A DNA stretch of 64,000 bases from Lindgomyces ingoldianus. Lineage: Eukaryota > Ascomycota > Dothideomycetes > Pleosporales > Lindgomycetaceae. The stretch is from assembly GCF_010093535.1 (NCBI RefSeq), contig NW_022985177.1:290857-354856 (forward strand), written 5' to 3'. Under the pieces are notes generated by a model. The model ran no database searches and had not been told where the DNA came from. It saw only the letters and a list, made by a program, of their open reading frames with translations. Shown in pieces: positions 44,596 through 58,642 of this stretch (position 1 is the stretch's first letter; every line of letters starts with the position of its first letter). The position numbers and the translations under genes were made by a program.

Positions 44596-45374
44596 ATGAA
44601 GGTCACTGCTGCCGCTGCCATCTCCCTTGCTAGTCTCGTTGCCGCCAGCCCAGTTGAAATCACTGAGAGGCAGTCATGCCCCAAGGTTCACATTTTTGGC
44701 GCTCGTGAGACCACAGCTCCCGCTGGGTACGGCACTGCTGGCGGTCTCGTTAACCAGTGCCTCTCTGCCTTCTCTGGATCTACCGCGGAGGCGATTGTCT
44801 ACCCCGCTTGCGGAGGACAGTCATCATGCGGAGGCGCAAGCTACGATAGCTCTGCTACCCAGGGTACCACGGCTGTTGTCAATGCAGTCACTGCCTTCAA
44901 CAAGAAGTGCCCAGACACTCAGATCATCCTTATCGGCTACTCTCAGGTAGGTCACCCTCTGTATCAAATGGACCTCTTGCTAACATTTTCCAGGGTGGCC
45001 AAATCATGGACAATGCTATGTGCGGAGGGGCTGGCGCCACGCTCTCCGGCGCCGCAGCAGATGCCGTCAAAGTAGGCATCTACATGGGCGACCCACATAA
45101 CCGTGCCGGTCTGCCATATAACGTTGGTACCTGCAAGAACCAAGGCGTATGCTATTTCAATGTTCCGTTGTGTATTAAGATACTAATAAGTGAAAAACAG
45201 TTTGCCGCCCGTCCCGCTGGCTTCACCTGCTCTGTAGCATCCAAGATCCAGTCGTACTGCGACTCAACTGACCCATACTGCTGCAACGGCAACGATGCCA
45301 ACTCTCACCAGCAGTACGTTAACAAGTATGGCTCGCAGGCTATGGCTTTCATCAAGAGCAAGATCACTGCTTAA
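44596..45374 (+). CDS. Secreted acetylxylan esterase / cutinase-family esterase (CE5)
   Basis: Predicted 225 aa. Exons: 44596-44946, 44994-45146 and 45201-45374. A signal peptide (MKVTAAAAISLASLVAAS) is followed by a short propeptide ending in TERQSCP. The alpha/beta-hydrolase core holds the nucleophile in GYSQGG (S116, the motif split by intron 1). The acid and base are most likely D192 and H204 in STDPYCCNGNDANSHQQY. Ten or so cysteines match the disulfide-rich pattern of the CE5 acetylxylan esterases rather than true cutinases. The enzyme removes acetyl groups from xylan outside the cell, opening it for xylanases. It has no carbohydrate-binding module. Confidence 0.94.
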
Positions 45375-45980
45375 GGGAGCACTTGAGCGAAACGCGAGGT
45401 GTGCACTGGTCCAAATTTTGTAGATTTTTTGTAACTACATCCCTTCCATCTAGCGTAAATACTTGAATGTGACAACATCAGCCGTTGTCTCTGGGTGTAG
45501 AGTGTGACCACCTCTCAGTCCACAGATATCGGGCAAGCTTCGAGAAAGGAGGTCACGTGCATACTTCGAGAGGTTTTCTGCCAGATTGCATCTTAAAACT
45601 ATAGCTTTTTGAAATCTCCTCGGAGATGCAAAGGACCACCCAGCCTTTCGAATCTTACGTGGGATTTGCTGATGCCTATATCAGATACATCACGTGAATT
45701 TCGTTCCTCTGAGGGCAGGCATCTGCCTTTAGCTTCCATCGAGCCACTTCCCTGCTAACTGCTTCATCCATTTCACCAGCATTTCCTCTGACTCAACCTT
45801 GGAAGCCGTGAAAGCTATATCACAGGACATTCACAATGCCTGCAGGCGATTGGCTTCCTTCCTCGGTAGCTTGGGGCTGAAGTAAAAAAAAAAAAGCACC
45901 CGGCATCGCTGACTCCAACCTTTACAAGACACAAACCCTTGGGGTCAACACACCTGGCCCCATCACAGCGCGGACACATT
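45375..45980. other. Spacer with poly-A run
   Basis: About 600 bp between the esterase and the next plus-strand gene; a run of A residues lies near 45885-45896. No gene is seen. Confidence 0.45.
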
Positions 45981-46724
45981 ATGGTAGACAATGTATCTCT
46001 ACTGAGCCTTCCCCTGGACTCTGGGACCAGAAATGCACTCCTACGGCTGCCAGGTGAGCTGCGCAACCAAATATACCGCTTCGTAATTCCCGGCAGCATC
46101 TGTGTCATCTCCTGGGATACAGATGTCGAAAACCTCCAAAAGTTGCTCCCAGGCATCTGCAAGACGAGTCGACAAATGCATGATGAGACAATTCCGATCT
46201 TCTTCCAGAACATCGTCTGGCTCCTTCCGCATTCGAAATACGTCTGGCCATTCGCACAGTTCCTATATTCATTTCCGAATGGCATAGGATTCCAAAACAT
46301 CCGTTCTGTGGTCCTGCAAGATCTCTCGATTCTCAACACGAAGCTCCTCCGACGTTGCCCGAAGTTGCGAACGTTAGTCTTGGTCTTTGATGGTCCGGAG
46401 ATAGCTGGTCGTGACCTCATCAAGCGGGGCAGGTGGAAAACGGAAACGATTGCCAAGACATACGATTTGGATCCTATCTTCGACTTGAAGCTGCTCAAGA
46501 GGTTGATCCTGGGATTCAAAACCTCTGGAGGCTGGGCCCACCCCGGAGTTTCAACAAACTTAGAAATCGAGACTTCCTTCATGGACGAGATTCAAAGGCG
46601 CGAGAGCCAAGCGAAGGTTATGGCATTGCGAAATCTGCCGTGGAATACGGGGCAATGGGTTGAGGAGCTTCTTTTGGACCAGATCACGAACGAGGAAGAG
46701 GACTATGTTGAGGATGAGGAGTAA
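45981..46724 (+). CDS. 2EXR-family protein (copy A)
   Basis: 247 aa, one exon. The start is the ATG at 45981; the frame above has only TTG. The N-terminal motif LLRLPGELRNQIYRFVI is the 2EXR signature. The middle has the family's second element, CPKLRTLVLVFDGPE, resembling a leucine-rich segment. The C-terminus is acidic. 2EXR proteins are abundant in ascomycetes and have no established biochemical role; the N-terminal motif looks F-box-like. It is one of at least five related sequences in this window. Confidence 0.8.
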   Translation: MVDNVSLLSLPLDSGTRNALLRLPGELRNQIYRFVIPGSICVISWDTDVENLQKLLPGICKTSRQMHDETIPIFFQNIVWLLPHSKYVWPFAQFLYSFPNGIGFQNIRSVVLQDLSILNTKLLRRCPKLRTLVLVFDGPEIAGRDLIKRGRWKTETIAKTYDLDPIFDLKLLKRLILGFKTSGGWAHPGVSTNLEIETSFMDEIQRRESQAKVMALRNLPWNTGQWVEELLLDQITNEEEDYVEDEE

Positions 46725-47468
46725 TCGGTGAAAATAAAACATGTCCTGATGCTGCGAACGTTCACTACGTGGATGGAGAAACTCTATCACTGAATCGTTG
46801 ACATTTTTCGCGAGCTAAGAGCTCTGGAAGGCGGAGGAACGAGGAGAGTAGAAGAAACCAGTGAGATTAGCGTATTCCAGAAATGCTTGGAGTTATTCGA
46901 GACCACAACCGATTAGAAGAAGACCTGTTATTTTCCTCAGGGAAATTAGAATTTGCAAACCGGGGCTACAACAAAGCTGGGGAAATAAGAGACACCTAAG
47001 GGCTAAGTGATAGAAGCGCCCACAATGCATTTTAGGAGAGGTATTTGGCTATGAGAGGGTCTTACCATAATTTGAGTCCATAATGAGCAAACCAAGGGGA
47101 AGCGCTGTGCAATATCAAACTGTTCATGTATATACCACCTCTTTTAAGGCCCTTGGTGGATACTTCTAGATGACCACCAAACACATGGTCATCATCGACC
47201 CACACTTTCTGTAGCTGTCATCCAGGTTCAAAGCCTGTCACTCATTTGTGAAGAGACAAATGTGGAGTGTTTTGGTAGTCACCCTTATCATAAGATGTAG
47301 ATGCATCGGCCTGGATGTCATTTTCGCCGAATTGCTCTCGGAACCATTCAATCAGGTGATTCAAGCCGTGGGAGCAATCTCGCAGACCTCCGCTCCCCAC
47401 CCGAAGTTTTTTCAGTTAACAAAGTTCTAATATACTATTGAAACCGAAACCTAGCTCAAATTCGTCCA
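46725..47468. other. Spacer in the 2EXR region
   Basis: About 740 bp with no recognisable gene. Confidence 0.45.
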
Positions 47469-47930
47469 CTAGGCGACAACCCATGGATAGAGTCTTGGGG
47501 TGATGCCGACTTTGGTGAGATTGGGAAAGTCTTGGATCGTTACACCCATGACCTGAGGGCATCCAATCGGCCAGCCAGAAGGATTCATTCCACGTGTAAA
47601 GGTAATTGCTCGGAGGCTCGCCGTGATTGTTGCCGCGAACTCGAGACTCAGCATTACAAAATCTCGCTTTAGGTTAGGGAGCTCTGAGAGCCTATAGAGG
47701 ACAAAGTGCTTTTGCCGATAAATGAAGGTAAAGTCTCTCTATATCGTCCTTTGCTGCATGCATAGATTTTAGGTCGTGCACATACCGTCGAGAACTGCGG
47801 AGTTACTCGGTCGCACTGCCTTGGCTTGAGGGTTCGATGGCAGACTCGTAGATCATGATTCGGATTTCTGGAAGAATACGTATCAAACCATTACCGATGG
47901 GCGAACCATGGAACTTAATCAATGCGATTT
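47469..47930 (-). pseudogene. Fragment of a 2EXR-family gene (copy B)
   Basis: Reading the minus strand, LIRILPEIRIMIYESAIEPSSQ near 47880-47815 is a 2EXR N-terminal motif, ended by a stop soon after. Farther on, another frame gives FTFIYRQKHFVLYRLSELPNL and a segment ending at 47469. Donor and acceptor choices tried did not give a continuous protein. I read it as a broken copy; a gene with an intron I missed is possible. Confidence 0.6.
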
Positions 47931-48546
47931 TGCCACAGGAAGCGTGCAGGGCCGTTTTTCTGCTGCAGCTTACGAGTCGAGAAATATCACCGGAAGAGCT
48001 GTGGAAAGTCTAATTTCGTTACCGACTATGGCGAGCAGGAACCTCTTCGAGTTGTCCGTGTTTGAAGGCGGGGTGTGCAGAAGTCCTGTGGGAGGGGCGG
48101 ATGAAGTGACCTCAAACCCTTCCCTTACTAACCTATGCGGGTTCCTTCCTACCTTTAACTTCAGTTCCTGGAGTTCATCAACCTACTTTGAGATATGAGA
48201 GGACGTGCGATTCTTAGGGCTCATTAATTACCCAAACTTCATCTAGCTCTGCTGGTTTTTAGCATAATTGCATACTTCCCTTAAGCTGAACATAAAGCGA
48301 AACCCTAGAAGCCTCAGAATCGTAGAGATATTTCTTTGTAAGTAAGGCTACCATATTGCTATTATGAGTATGAAAAGATCATAAGCCTCTCAGGTATCCA
48401 ATTTAATATCAGACCCTGCAGAAAATCCAAATGACACTCCGGCAATGATTAGACTTGAAGTGGAATAGCACCGGAGAGATAATGGTTACTAAACCCAGCC
48501 CAGATATTTAAGAGACCAAACACTCCTAGATCTTGGAACGCCAAAT
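47931..48546. other. Spacer in the 2EXR region
   Basis: No supported coding sequence. The plus-strand frame at 47908-48198 has no recognisable features. Confidence 0.45.
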
Positions 48547-49611
48547 TCAGTCCTCATTCCTAGCATCAGCCACAGGCTCATCCTCATTCCCCACGTTCTC
48601 CAGAGGAAGACCATAAGGAAAGATCTCCTCAAGTTTCGGACATCGTACCTCAACGAGCCTCATACGGTCAAGGAATTCCATCTCGAACCATTCCTTCAAT
48701 CCCCAGAATGACTCCACCCCGAAACTTGAACCCGCCATCTGTTCATCATGGACTCTGTCCCTCTCCATTGACGCCACCCTCTTTTGTAGCGCCATGAATG
48801 GCTCCAAGTACAATGTCAATACCTCTAGTTGATCCAAGGCAGTAATTTCTTTGAGGTCGTATTTTTCGGCCATATCTTGCATATCAACTTCTCGGCAACC
48901 ACGAGTATAGGTGAAGGTCAAGTCCTCTAGATGAATGATGAGAGAGATACCCTTGACATTCGGGCAACGACGAACAAGCGCCGCGGCATCGGAAGAGAAT
49001 GCACTCGTCTCGAACAATCCCAAGCCGGTGAATTCTAGGCTCGTCACCCTTTCATATCCTTGGTTCTCCGGAAACTCGTTCAAGAAGACCATGAGGTTGT
49101 AAATCGCGCAATGAGAAGGAATCGCGAAGGTCGTATTCTGAATGAGTACTTGGGTCGCTTCACTGTAGAACCTATTGTTTACCTCGCAGACTTCTGGGTT
49201 GCGAATGTCGCGTACATCAGGAACCTCAGTGATTTGGAACTCGGGATCTGAGAGAACGAAGGCGTATATTCTGTCGCGGATGTGGCGATGAAGGTAAAGG
49301 AAGGCATTGCCACGGCGGATTGCCCCTAGGTAAGAGACAATAGTTTTGATCTTGAACGTCTTGCATTCCGCCGATAGGGGGGGGCTTGGAAGGCTTGGAC
49401 GGTAGTCTGAGAGTCTCATACCTTGTTGGAGATCAAGAATAGGGGTGCCGTGGAAATCCAAATTGAGATCCAGGGCTTCTGGAGCTGAAGGGCCAGTCGA
49501 AAATACTGCAGAGGAAGGCCCGAGTGAGTGTGACCCCATGCGAAAATATGGATGGGAAGTGGGGCTGTGAGCCAAACTGAGGGGAACCCCGGGTGGAAGA
49601 TGGTATTTCAT
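48547..49611 (-). CDS. 2EXR-family protein (copy C)
   Basis: 354 aa, one exon, ATG at 49611. After a Pro/Ser-rich N-terminus, the 2EXR motif is YLHRHIRDRIYAFVLSD, a diverged form keeping I-R-x-x-I-Y. The family's CEVNNRFYSEATQVLI segment follows, then RRCPNVKGISLIIH and WGLKEWFEMEFL near the C-terminus. The last segment is shared with copy D (WGLKEWLAGEF), showing that these two are closest relatives. Function is unknown. Confidence 0.78.
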   Translation of the reverse strand: MKYHLPPGVPLSLAHSPTSHPYFRMGSHSLGPSSAVFSTGPSAPEALDLNLDFHGTPILDLQQGMRLSDYRPSLPSPPLSAECKTFKIKTIVSYLGAIRRGNAFLYLHRHIRDRIYAFVLSDPEFQITEVPDVRDIRNPEVCEVNNRFYSEATQVLIQNTTFAIPSHCAIYNLMVFLNEFPENQGYERVTSLEFTGLGLFETSAFSSDAAALVRRCPNVKGISLIIHLEDLTFTYTRGCREVDMQDMAEKYDLKEITALDQLEVLTLYLEPFMALQKRVASMERDRVHDEQMAGSSFGVESFWGLKEWFEMEFLDRMRLVEVRCPKLEEIFPYGLPLENVGNEDEPVADARNED

Positions 49612-50380
49612 TATAGCGATCGGTCTTTGTTGGGCAGATCTTGTGAGTCAAGTCGAATAGGTGAGAAGAGGAAGCAGGTACAAGAAAGACGTTATATATG
49701 TATAGAGCTTGATTTCCGCAACATGGGGATCGGTAACCTAGCCGATAGTCAGAAGTGAAATAGAACGAATCGAAGAGTGAAGGTAGTTGAAGACCCCTAC
49801 ACAATCAAAACCTGGTCAATTATGGTGGTCAGGCCATAAAGGTCAGATGCTCGCGTCAAGCATCCCATCGTCGCTCTCAACACACTTCACTTGGTCATTA
49901 GACCACTGCACTGGACAAAGGATTTAGGGGAAATTTGCTGTTAGTACTTGGCTATAGATGCCATTTAATCATGACATGGTCTTTCGAGCCGCTTGCTACT
50001 AGACTGCAAAGGGCTGAAGTATGAAGCAATTATAGTGAGTAGTGTTATCGAGTATATTCAAGGCAAGTATAACCTTCAAACTAGAGTAAACAAAAATCTT
50101 TCTAAATCCATACATTTCATGTCTCTTTTCTGTTCGATAAGCCTGATCTTGGAGATACCCGTAGCAATGACATTATCCACCCACATCCCCGTCTAACTAC
50201 CAAGATGTGTCCAAATAAATCCCGTTCGCTTTCCGAACAAAGCGACACAAGAAAACCAAGGAATGACGTCTCGGACCACATTTCTATCAGAATCCAAACG
50301 ATTTAACTAAGATAGTTCCAGCAAGCTGAGAAGCGGTTCTTAGCTCCACTCATACCATTACTAACCTCGGGAGGGCACTT
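49612..50380. other. Spacer between 2EXR copies C and D
   Basis: About 770 bp, AT-rich in its second half. It includes the promoter of copy C. No gene is seen. Confidence 0.45.
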
Positions 50381-51313
50381 TTAGGGAAAGAAAGGAAGTG
50401 GATAAGGCTTCTCAGAAGTGTAGTTACCGGTGATTTCGACACCTTTCCCTATCTTTCGGAATTCGCCAGCGAGCCATTCCTTCAATCCCCAAACGCCGTT
50501 GAGCTGCACTTTGTGTACATGCAATTCGGGAAGCTGCTGGATAAAGCCTATTAAGTTGTATATGAATCGGTTCTCGTATTTCAGGCCATCGTGGTATCGA
50601 AGATGGAATTTCAAGTCGTTCAAGCTGCTTATCAAGACGAGGGCTTGGAGGTCGTAGAGTTGAATAACCGCTGGAAGGAGACAGTCAAATTCTCGGAAAA
50701 GGTGGCTTGTCAATAGGAATTGCTGCAATTCAATGCCGAGCTCTAGCTTAGAGACATTCGGACACCGTTTCAAAAACTGAACCGCTGGGGGATCTGGCGC
50801 GCCTTCTTCAAGCCAGTGTGGATCCGCAACCAAGTTCTGCGACATTTCGTCGGGGTACACGTACGCATCCCTCCACCAATCTCTTGCCACAATCCGTGAA
50901 ACTCGGCGGAACATGTCAAATCTCGCGAAGACGACAGTTCGTATTTGTTTGAATCCATCACACGTCTGCCTTCTTGCGAGCCATGCCGAAATTTGTTTTA
51001 ACTTTTCCTCAGTCTCGATAACAATTTTAAGATTCCTAATGAAGCATGTCTCGACCTCACAGTACATCTGTCTTGACGCTAACATGAGAGGAGGTGGGCC
51101 TGGGTATGGCTTGTCACCAATGAACCGGAAGATCGTAGGGTTGTCGTTGAAGGCAAGCTGGTAGACCTTGTCGCGAACTTCCTGCGGGAGATAGAGAAGA
51201 GTGTTTCCATGACGGCGTGCCTTGCGATAGGGTGTCTCACCCAAAATATCATCGTAATCGTAAAGATGAGTGCAGTAGAATTGCTCGCCAGGGAGAGGCT
51301 TGGCGTTACCCAT
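50381..51313 (-). CDS. 2EXR-family protein (copy D)
   Basis: 310 aa, one exon. The start is the ATG at 51313; the frame above to 51517 opens only with TTG. The 2EXR motif is TLLYLPQEVRDKVYQLAF, followed by MLASRQMYCEVETCFIRN. The second element is FLKRCPNVSKLELGIEL and the C-terminus contains GVWGLKEWLAGEF, shared with copy C. Same strand and about 770 bp apart, so C and D look like an old tandem duplication. Function is unknown. Confidence 0.8.
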   Translation of the reverse strand: MGNAKPLPGEQFYCTHLYDYDDILGETPYRKARRHGNTLLYLPQEVRDKVYQLAFNDNPTIFRFIGDKPYPGPPPLMLASRQMYCEVETCFIRNLKIVIETEEKLKQISAWLARRQTCDGFKQIRTVVFARFDMFRRVSRIVARDWWRDAYVYPDEMSQNLVADPHWLEEGAPDPPAVQFLKRCPNVSKLELGIELQQFLLTSHLFREFDCLLPAVIQLYDLQALVLISSLNDLKFHLRYHDGLKYENRFIYNLIGFIQQLPELHVHKVQLNGVWGLKEWLAGEFRKIGKGVEITGNYTSEKPYPLPFFP

Positions 51314-52099
51314 GACAGTGATTGGTGTAGAACCGGCGAGAGGAGAAGATGGAGGAGCTTGGGTGGATATAAAGGGAGTAAATTGAGCTGTAAGAGGCTT
51401 TATAATAGAGCTAAGACTAGCTTTATCAACTCGCCAAAGGCCCTGGGTTGACCAGTCCCGGTGAAGGACAAAGGGTGAAAGTGTCCTGGCCAAGAAGCAT
51501 TGTAATTCTTCGCACAATAGCCGCCAAATCTGACGGAGTAACCCTTAATAATTGATGCCTAGAGGTCGTGAACCATTTGGGGCTTCTGTTTGGCCTTGAA
51601 GTTCTTGAGACGCTTTCGATAACGGTATCCTTTAGCGGTCAGGACGACGACGAAGACAGGCTCAGTTTAAGCTCGTCTGCGCTCGTCCTGGGGGAAGGGA
51701 GGGTGGGATTTCCGAAAACAACTGGGTTCAGAGTAGAGTCAGCGGTAAGAGAGCCAACATCGACGACCATGACAATTTCGATTGACTTCAAGAACGCCAT
51801 TTAAGCAGTCCCCTATCGAAAAATATGCTGCGACAAAAATAAAAGATTTCTAAACACTGACACTCAAATCAAGCACTAAATCCATCACTCCTTTGCGGTA
51901 AAGTGGAAGGGTTGCCTCCCAGCGGTTGGGCCTACCCTCTCTTTTCCTCTTAGAAGATCCGCACCTTTACGGCTTGCTTCTATAAGCTATGCTCGATATG
52001 TTTAAAATAAAAAGGGTATGTAATGCCAAATTACTCTTGCTAACTAATTCATCTTTAGTATATCTCCTGGCTCCGACCTTACTATCTTACTCCTTCACA
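51314..52099. other. Upstream region of 2EXR copy D
   Basis: Promoter and spacer. The frame at 51568-51804 (plus) and its minus-strand counterpart are short and unsupported. Confidence 0.4.
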
Positions 52100-52843
52100 A
52101 TGGGCTCAGTGACAGTGACAGTGTCGCCCACCCATGTCAAGATTGCGAATATAGGCATCCTCCCGCCACATACCCAGATGACTGCTGTCTCCCCACAAAG
52201 CCACCGCTATTTATTCCCCTCAACGGTCCCTGAGCCTAGCCTTAATTCCCTAAACACTCAATTTTCAAGCGGGTATCGACATCGAACCTCCACCCACCAT
52301 GCCTGCGGTTCCGAAAACCTATCCTACAGATCTTCCCACGGTCCTATCTGACCTCGAGACTGTTCTCTCACATTTCGTTATTTTTTATGGTATCTAAAAC
52401 GCCGACGCTCTCAAGCCCGAAACCCTTCAAAAGAACCGAGACCTCTATCCTGTCTTTTAAGATCCCATGCCTCTCGGCGATGTTCCCCAGTCCTTCCCAT
52501 ACCTTATCAACGACAACCTGCTCGCATATCTTCCCGAGGCCGAGAGATTCAGAATATGATCTACTTCGACATCAGGTCCATGACAAAATTTGAACTCCAG
52601 TCACGATCAGCCTGCTTCAAGAACGAAGGAAACATCGCAGCCGAACTCATCGCCGGAATCGCGATACCCGGCCTTCCAGTGCCCAACGCCTTCGAGAATA
52701 TCCTGAGTCTAATGTGCACTAATCTACGGCATCTAGGGTGGGAGGATGATTCGCCCGACAAGTGTCTTTGTCAGTCGCATATCCACTGTGATGTTGTTCC
52801 CGCCGCAATGGAGCGGTACTCTCACATGAGGATGATTATATGA
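52100..52843 (+). pseudogene. Decayed coding sequence of unknown family
   Basis: Protein-like segments occur in changing frames: PTDLPTVLSDLETVLSHFVIF near 52320-52385, ALKPETLQKNRDLYPVF near 52405-52455, PMPLGDVPQSFPYLINDNLL near 52465-52524, YLPEAERFRI, then GNIAAELIAGIAIPGL and FENILSLMCTNLRHLGW to about 52740. Stop codons and shifts separate them. The composition looks like a real former protein. I cannot name the family. Confidence 0.45.
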
Positions 52844-54065
52844 TGCTGGCTCTGTTGATGTGCTCATTTGTTTGGATCTTCTCGCCGCACACAGATAAGA
52901 ATGTTTCTTACCTGCAAGACAACTAACTGCACGCATGATAGAGTGGACGACACAAAGCGAGATGTAGTCGAAATCAGGTGGGGGAGTTGAAGCATTTGGC
53001 AGCAAGTTACCTGTATAGTCGAGGGATCCCGCCATCAAATTAATTGCGGTGTACCTGTGCCCACTTGCAACTTTCCCTGTGTGGACTGTGTCGGATTCAG
53101 GGTAATACATGAACATACATGCCGCATTCGAGTACTGGTCGCCATGCAAGAGAACATTTCAATAGCTGGACTAGAATGCAAACTTGTAAAAGAGAAAATA
53201 CCAGGACTAGGTTGTCATTCGAGGCAAGGCAGGGGATCAGTTCAAGGTCTAGCTCTCGAAGGTTAGGGAAGGAGGTGATAAAGTAGGCGCAGACTTAGCA
53301 GAATGAGAAGTACGAGCAGATTATCCTTCCTTTCCAGGAAGAAAGTGGCTAGTCCCGATTAGGAAGGATAACGGGCTTTGCTTGGAAGGTCTTGGCAGCG
53401 CCAATCATATTTAGAGGGAAAAACCACGCAGCAGAAGTGATTTTAACACCCCCAACCGCGTTGTCTTCAATCATAATAAGGAAAAAAGAAGGCCAGATTA
53501 ACCATGTAGCAGAGCAGAATAATTACTTAAAGCTTAAAAACGTAGAACAACAAAGCTTTTTAGTTATTTAATTTTCTACCAATCAGATCAATAACCGGCT
53601 TATATCCAGACCAATAGGAGAGAGGGCTTGGCGGTAGAGATAGTGTATTATTTGATGATGATGATGTATTATTTGATTGAGGTAGTAGCAAAGCGCTAGA
53701 ACAGAAAGAGTAAAGCGTTTCGCTTCAAACCATTGCAATCAATGCATCTTACCACTTCACTTGGAACATGATAATAGTGGCTTATGACATATGTTCGCGT
53801 CCTATTAAATCCCCCCTAATTCCAGTAACACATTTAGTAGAGTACCCCCACCCTGTCTATGTTCCAGCTGGCATACTGTGGGGCTCTTTAGATTCCACGA
53901 ACCCACCTTGTGCTCTACGTGACTTTGAGCCTGAGTCGATATTTTAGAGAACGACGAGTCAGCTCCAATATTTGTATAGATAAGGAAATGTTCTCATCAG
54001 TATTGTATTCTGGCCTAACAAACTCCTCCTATCCTCCCCATCCCACCTAATGCATTCTCCACAAC
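52844..54065. other. AT-rich gene-free stretch
   Basis: 1.2 kb with no supported gene, increasingly AT-rich after 53400. A short repeated sequence, GTATTATTTGATGATG then GTATTATTTGATTGA, lies near 53644-53682. Confidence 0.5.
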
Positions 54066-56620
<2,555 letters not shown>

Positions 56621-58642
56621 CTACTGGAGACGAACACCAGCCTGTTTATGCTTCTTGGATTGCTGATCCAAAGCGCTGCCTATTCCACCCTTCACACTAG
56701 CCTCCAGGGAACTCTCCGCCATCTTCTTCTTCTCGGCAGCAACCTTTTCAAGATGCTTCTGGGTCTTGTTGTTTCCACTGCCCTTGCCGTGAAATTGGTG
56801 GCTCAGGTGTTTGAAGGCTTCTTTTTGGTTCATTTGACGACCGAATTCATCAACATAGTTGAGTTGTACGTTTGGCTTATACTCCTTGTTGAAAATATCG
56901 GCCAATTTCCGGCTCTCGGCCACGTCACGTTCAGCGTTCTTTCTGCGGGACCAGTCCTCTCGCTCTTTGGTTGTCATGTAGTTCCACCTGTTAGACTGGC
57001 GCTCGCGTTCACGCTGTTCCCTCGCTAAACGCTCTGCTGCACCTTCCGCACGTTGTTTGTCGGCAAGGAATTTTTGACGCTCGCGATAGACAGCATTCAA
57101 ATCGCCACTCTCGGCATCTTGAACAAGACCGCGGGACTTGAGCAACCGGAGGGTGGCACCAAGGCCACCTTCAACAAGGTCTTCTTGGTCGATACCGTTG
57201 GTTGTCACGTTTGCGGAAGCGCTGCGGGCACGAAAATCTGCACGGTCCTCAGCCTCGGCAGCCTCGGCGTAGGACTGTCCCATTTCAACGTCGCCATCTG
57301 GGTCCATAGAAGCAATACCGTTGGATGGATGACTGGACTTGCGGCGCTGGCGTCCACGACCCTCTTCTTGTTCTTCCGACCTGGATCGTTGCAGATTCTG
57401 AACGAACACGGTGGTTTCGTCAATGACAAGACCTGGTTCTTCCCCATCGTCACCGGCTTCAGTAGTATCCATCACGACTTCTGGGGTAGTAGAGGCTTCT
57501 TCGCGGAGCTGGCGTGCTAGATCCTCGGGGCGTGTCCTCTTCCGCTTCTTTAACGCTTCTCGGCGCTGAACAGCAAGCTTGGCTTGAAGATCATCGTCGT
57601 CCACAAAAGACTGGTCGAAAAGATTCTTCTTCAACTTTTTAGTAATAGGTTTATCCTCTCCAAGATCCATTGCTTCTTCGGTGGGAGCATCGTCGCCAAG
57701 AGTCGGGAAGATATCTTCGTCCTCCTCTACACGCTTCTTGCGCGATGATTTTGACTTCTTCTTCTTTGGCTTCTTGATCTTGACCTCAGAGATGTCCATG
57801 TAGTCGTTGACAGGGGCATCGTCCTTGAGAATATCCAGACTGATAGCTACCTGCTTCGGCTTTGATGCTCCTTCGGATGCTAAACGCTGCAGACTTTCGA
57901 CCGTCCTTCCTTGGCCGTCCAATGTGAAAGCATTGCGCTTCTTGCCGTCAATCTCTTCGTCGTACTGTGCGAGGATCGAGTGCTGACCCGCCTCGTCCAC
58001 ATCATTCGGGTCATATGCCCGTTTGCGCTTCTTCGAGTCGAGCCTCTCTTGCAGCCTCTCCTTCTCCTTAAGTGCGACAGCCTCGAGTTCGTCATCTTCG
58101 TCTACATCAACCGCGGTATCTTTCAGCACTAGGATCTGGTCTTCGCCGTCGCCGAAAGCGTCCAATTCATGCCCAACCTTAACGCCTGCCAGATCGGCTT
58201 CACCGTACTGGCGGGCGAGCAGCGCCTGCCTCTCTTGCTCTTCGAACTCCTTTTGGATCTGCTCGGCCTTTGCGATCTCCTTCTGGCGTTTCTTAGATTT
58301 CTTGAGCCAGGCAACATCATCTATGTCGTCAACGTCGTCGGCAAGACCTTTGCCTTTGAGTTTCGTATAGCGCTGGGCTTTGTCGCGCTCCTTCTTAATG
58401 GCGGCGGCTTTCGCCTCGCGCCTTGCTTTAGCATCCTTTTCGTCCTGCAGCCTCTTCCAGTTGTCCCAGCCTGCGGCCTCGCGCGTCTCGAGTGTACTGG
58501 CAGGCTCTTCGTCGGAATCGCCGTCTTGCTTGGATGCCTTGAAGGTAGGGCCAGCGGACGATTGACCTGGCATAGGCAGGAGAGCAAGGCCCATGGCCTT
58601 GCGGATCTTGTTAGCCTCTTCGATCGCGAGCACGTCCGTCAT
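56621..58642 (-). CDS. SART1/Snu66-like U4/U6.U5 tri-snRNP protein
   Basis: 673 aa, one exon, ATG at 58642. The N-terminus (LAIEEANKIRKAMGLALLP) is the SART1 family opening. It is followed by a long charged region rich in Lys/Glu helices (WDNWKRLQDEKDAKARREAK), acidic patches and basic stretches (KKPKKKKSKSSRKKR) that could direct nuclear import. The C-terminal part has GLGATLRLLKSRGLV and NIFNKEYKPNVQLNYVDEFGRQMNQKEAFKHLSHQFHGKG (given here as family hallmarks at roughly 600-650), typical of SART1. The protein helps recruit the tri-snRNP to the spliceosome in the nucleus. It is a conserved single-copy type of gene. Confidence 0.93.
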   Translation of the reverse strand: MTDVLAIEEANKIRKAMGLALLPMPGQSSAGPTFKASKQDGDSDEEPASTLETREAAGWDNWKRLQDEKDAKARREAKAAAIKKERDKAQRYTKLKGKGLADDVDDIDDVAWLKKSKKRQKEIAKAEQIQKEFEEQERQALLARQYGEADLAGVKVGHELDAFGDGEDQILVLKDTAVDVDEDDELEAVALKEKERLQERLDSKKRKRAYDPNDVDEAGQHSILAQYDEEIDGKKRNAFTLDGQGRTVESLQRLASEGASKPKQVAISLDILKDDAPVNDYMDISEVKIKKPKKKKSKSSRKKRVEEDEDIFPTLGDDAPTEEAMDLGEDKPITKKLKKNLFDQSFVDDDDLQAKLAVQRREALKKRKRTRPEDLARQLREEASTTPEVVMDTTEAGDDGEEPGLVIDETTVFVQNLQRSRSEEQEEGRGRQRRKSSHPSNGIASMDPDGDVEMGQSYAEAAEAEDRADFRARSASANVTTNGIDQEDLVEGGLGATLRLLKSRGLVQDAESGDLNAVYRERQKFLADKQRAEGAAERLAREQRERERQSNRWNYMTTKEREDWSRRKNAERDVAESRKLADIFNKEYKPNVQLNYVDEFGRQMNQKEAFKHLSHQFHGKGSGNNKTQKHLEKVAAEKKKMAESSLEASVKGGIGSALDQQSKKHKQAGVRLQ

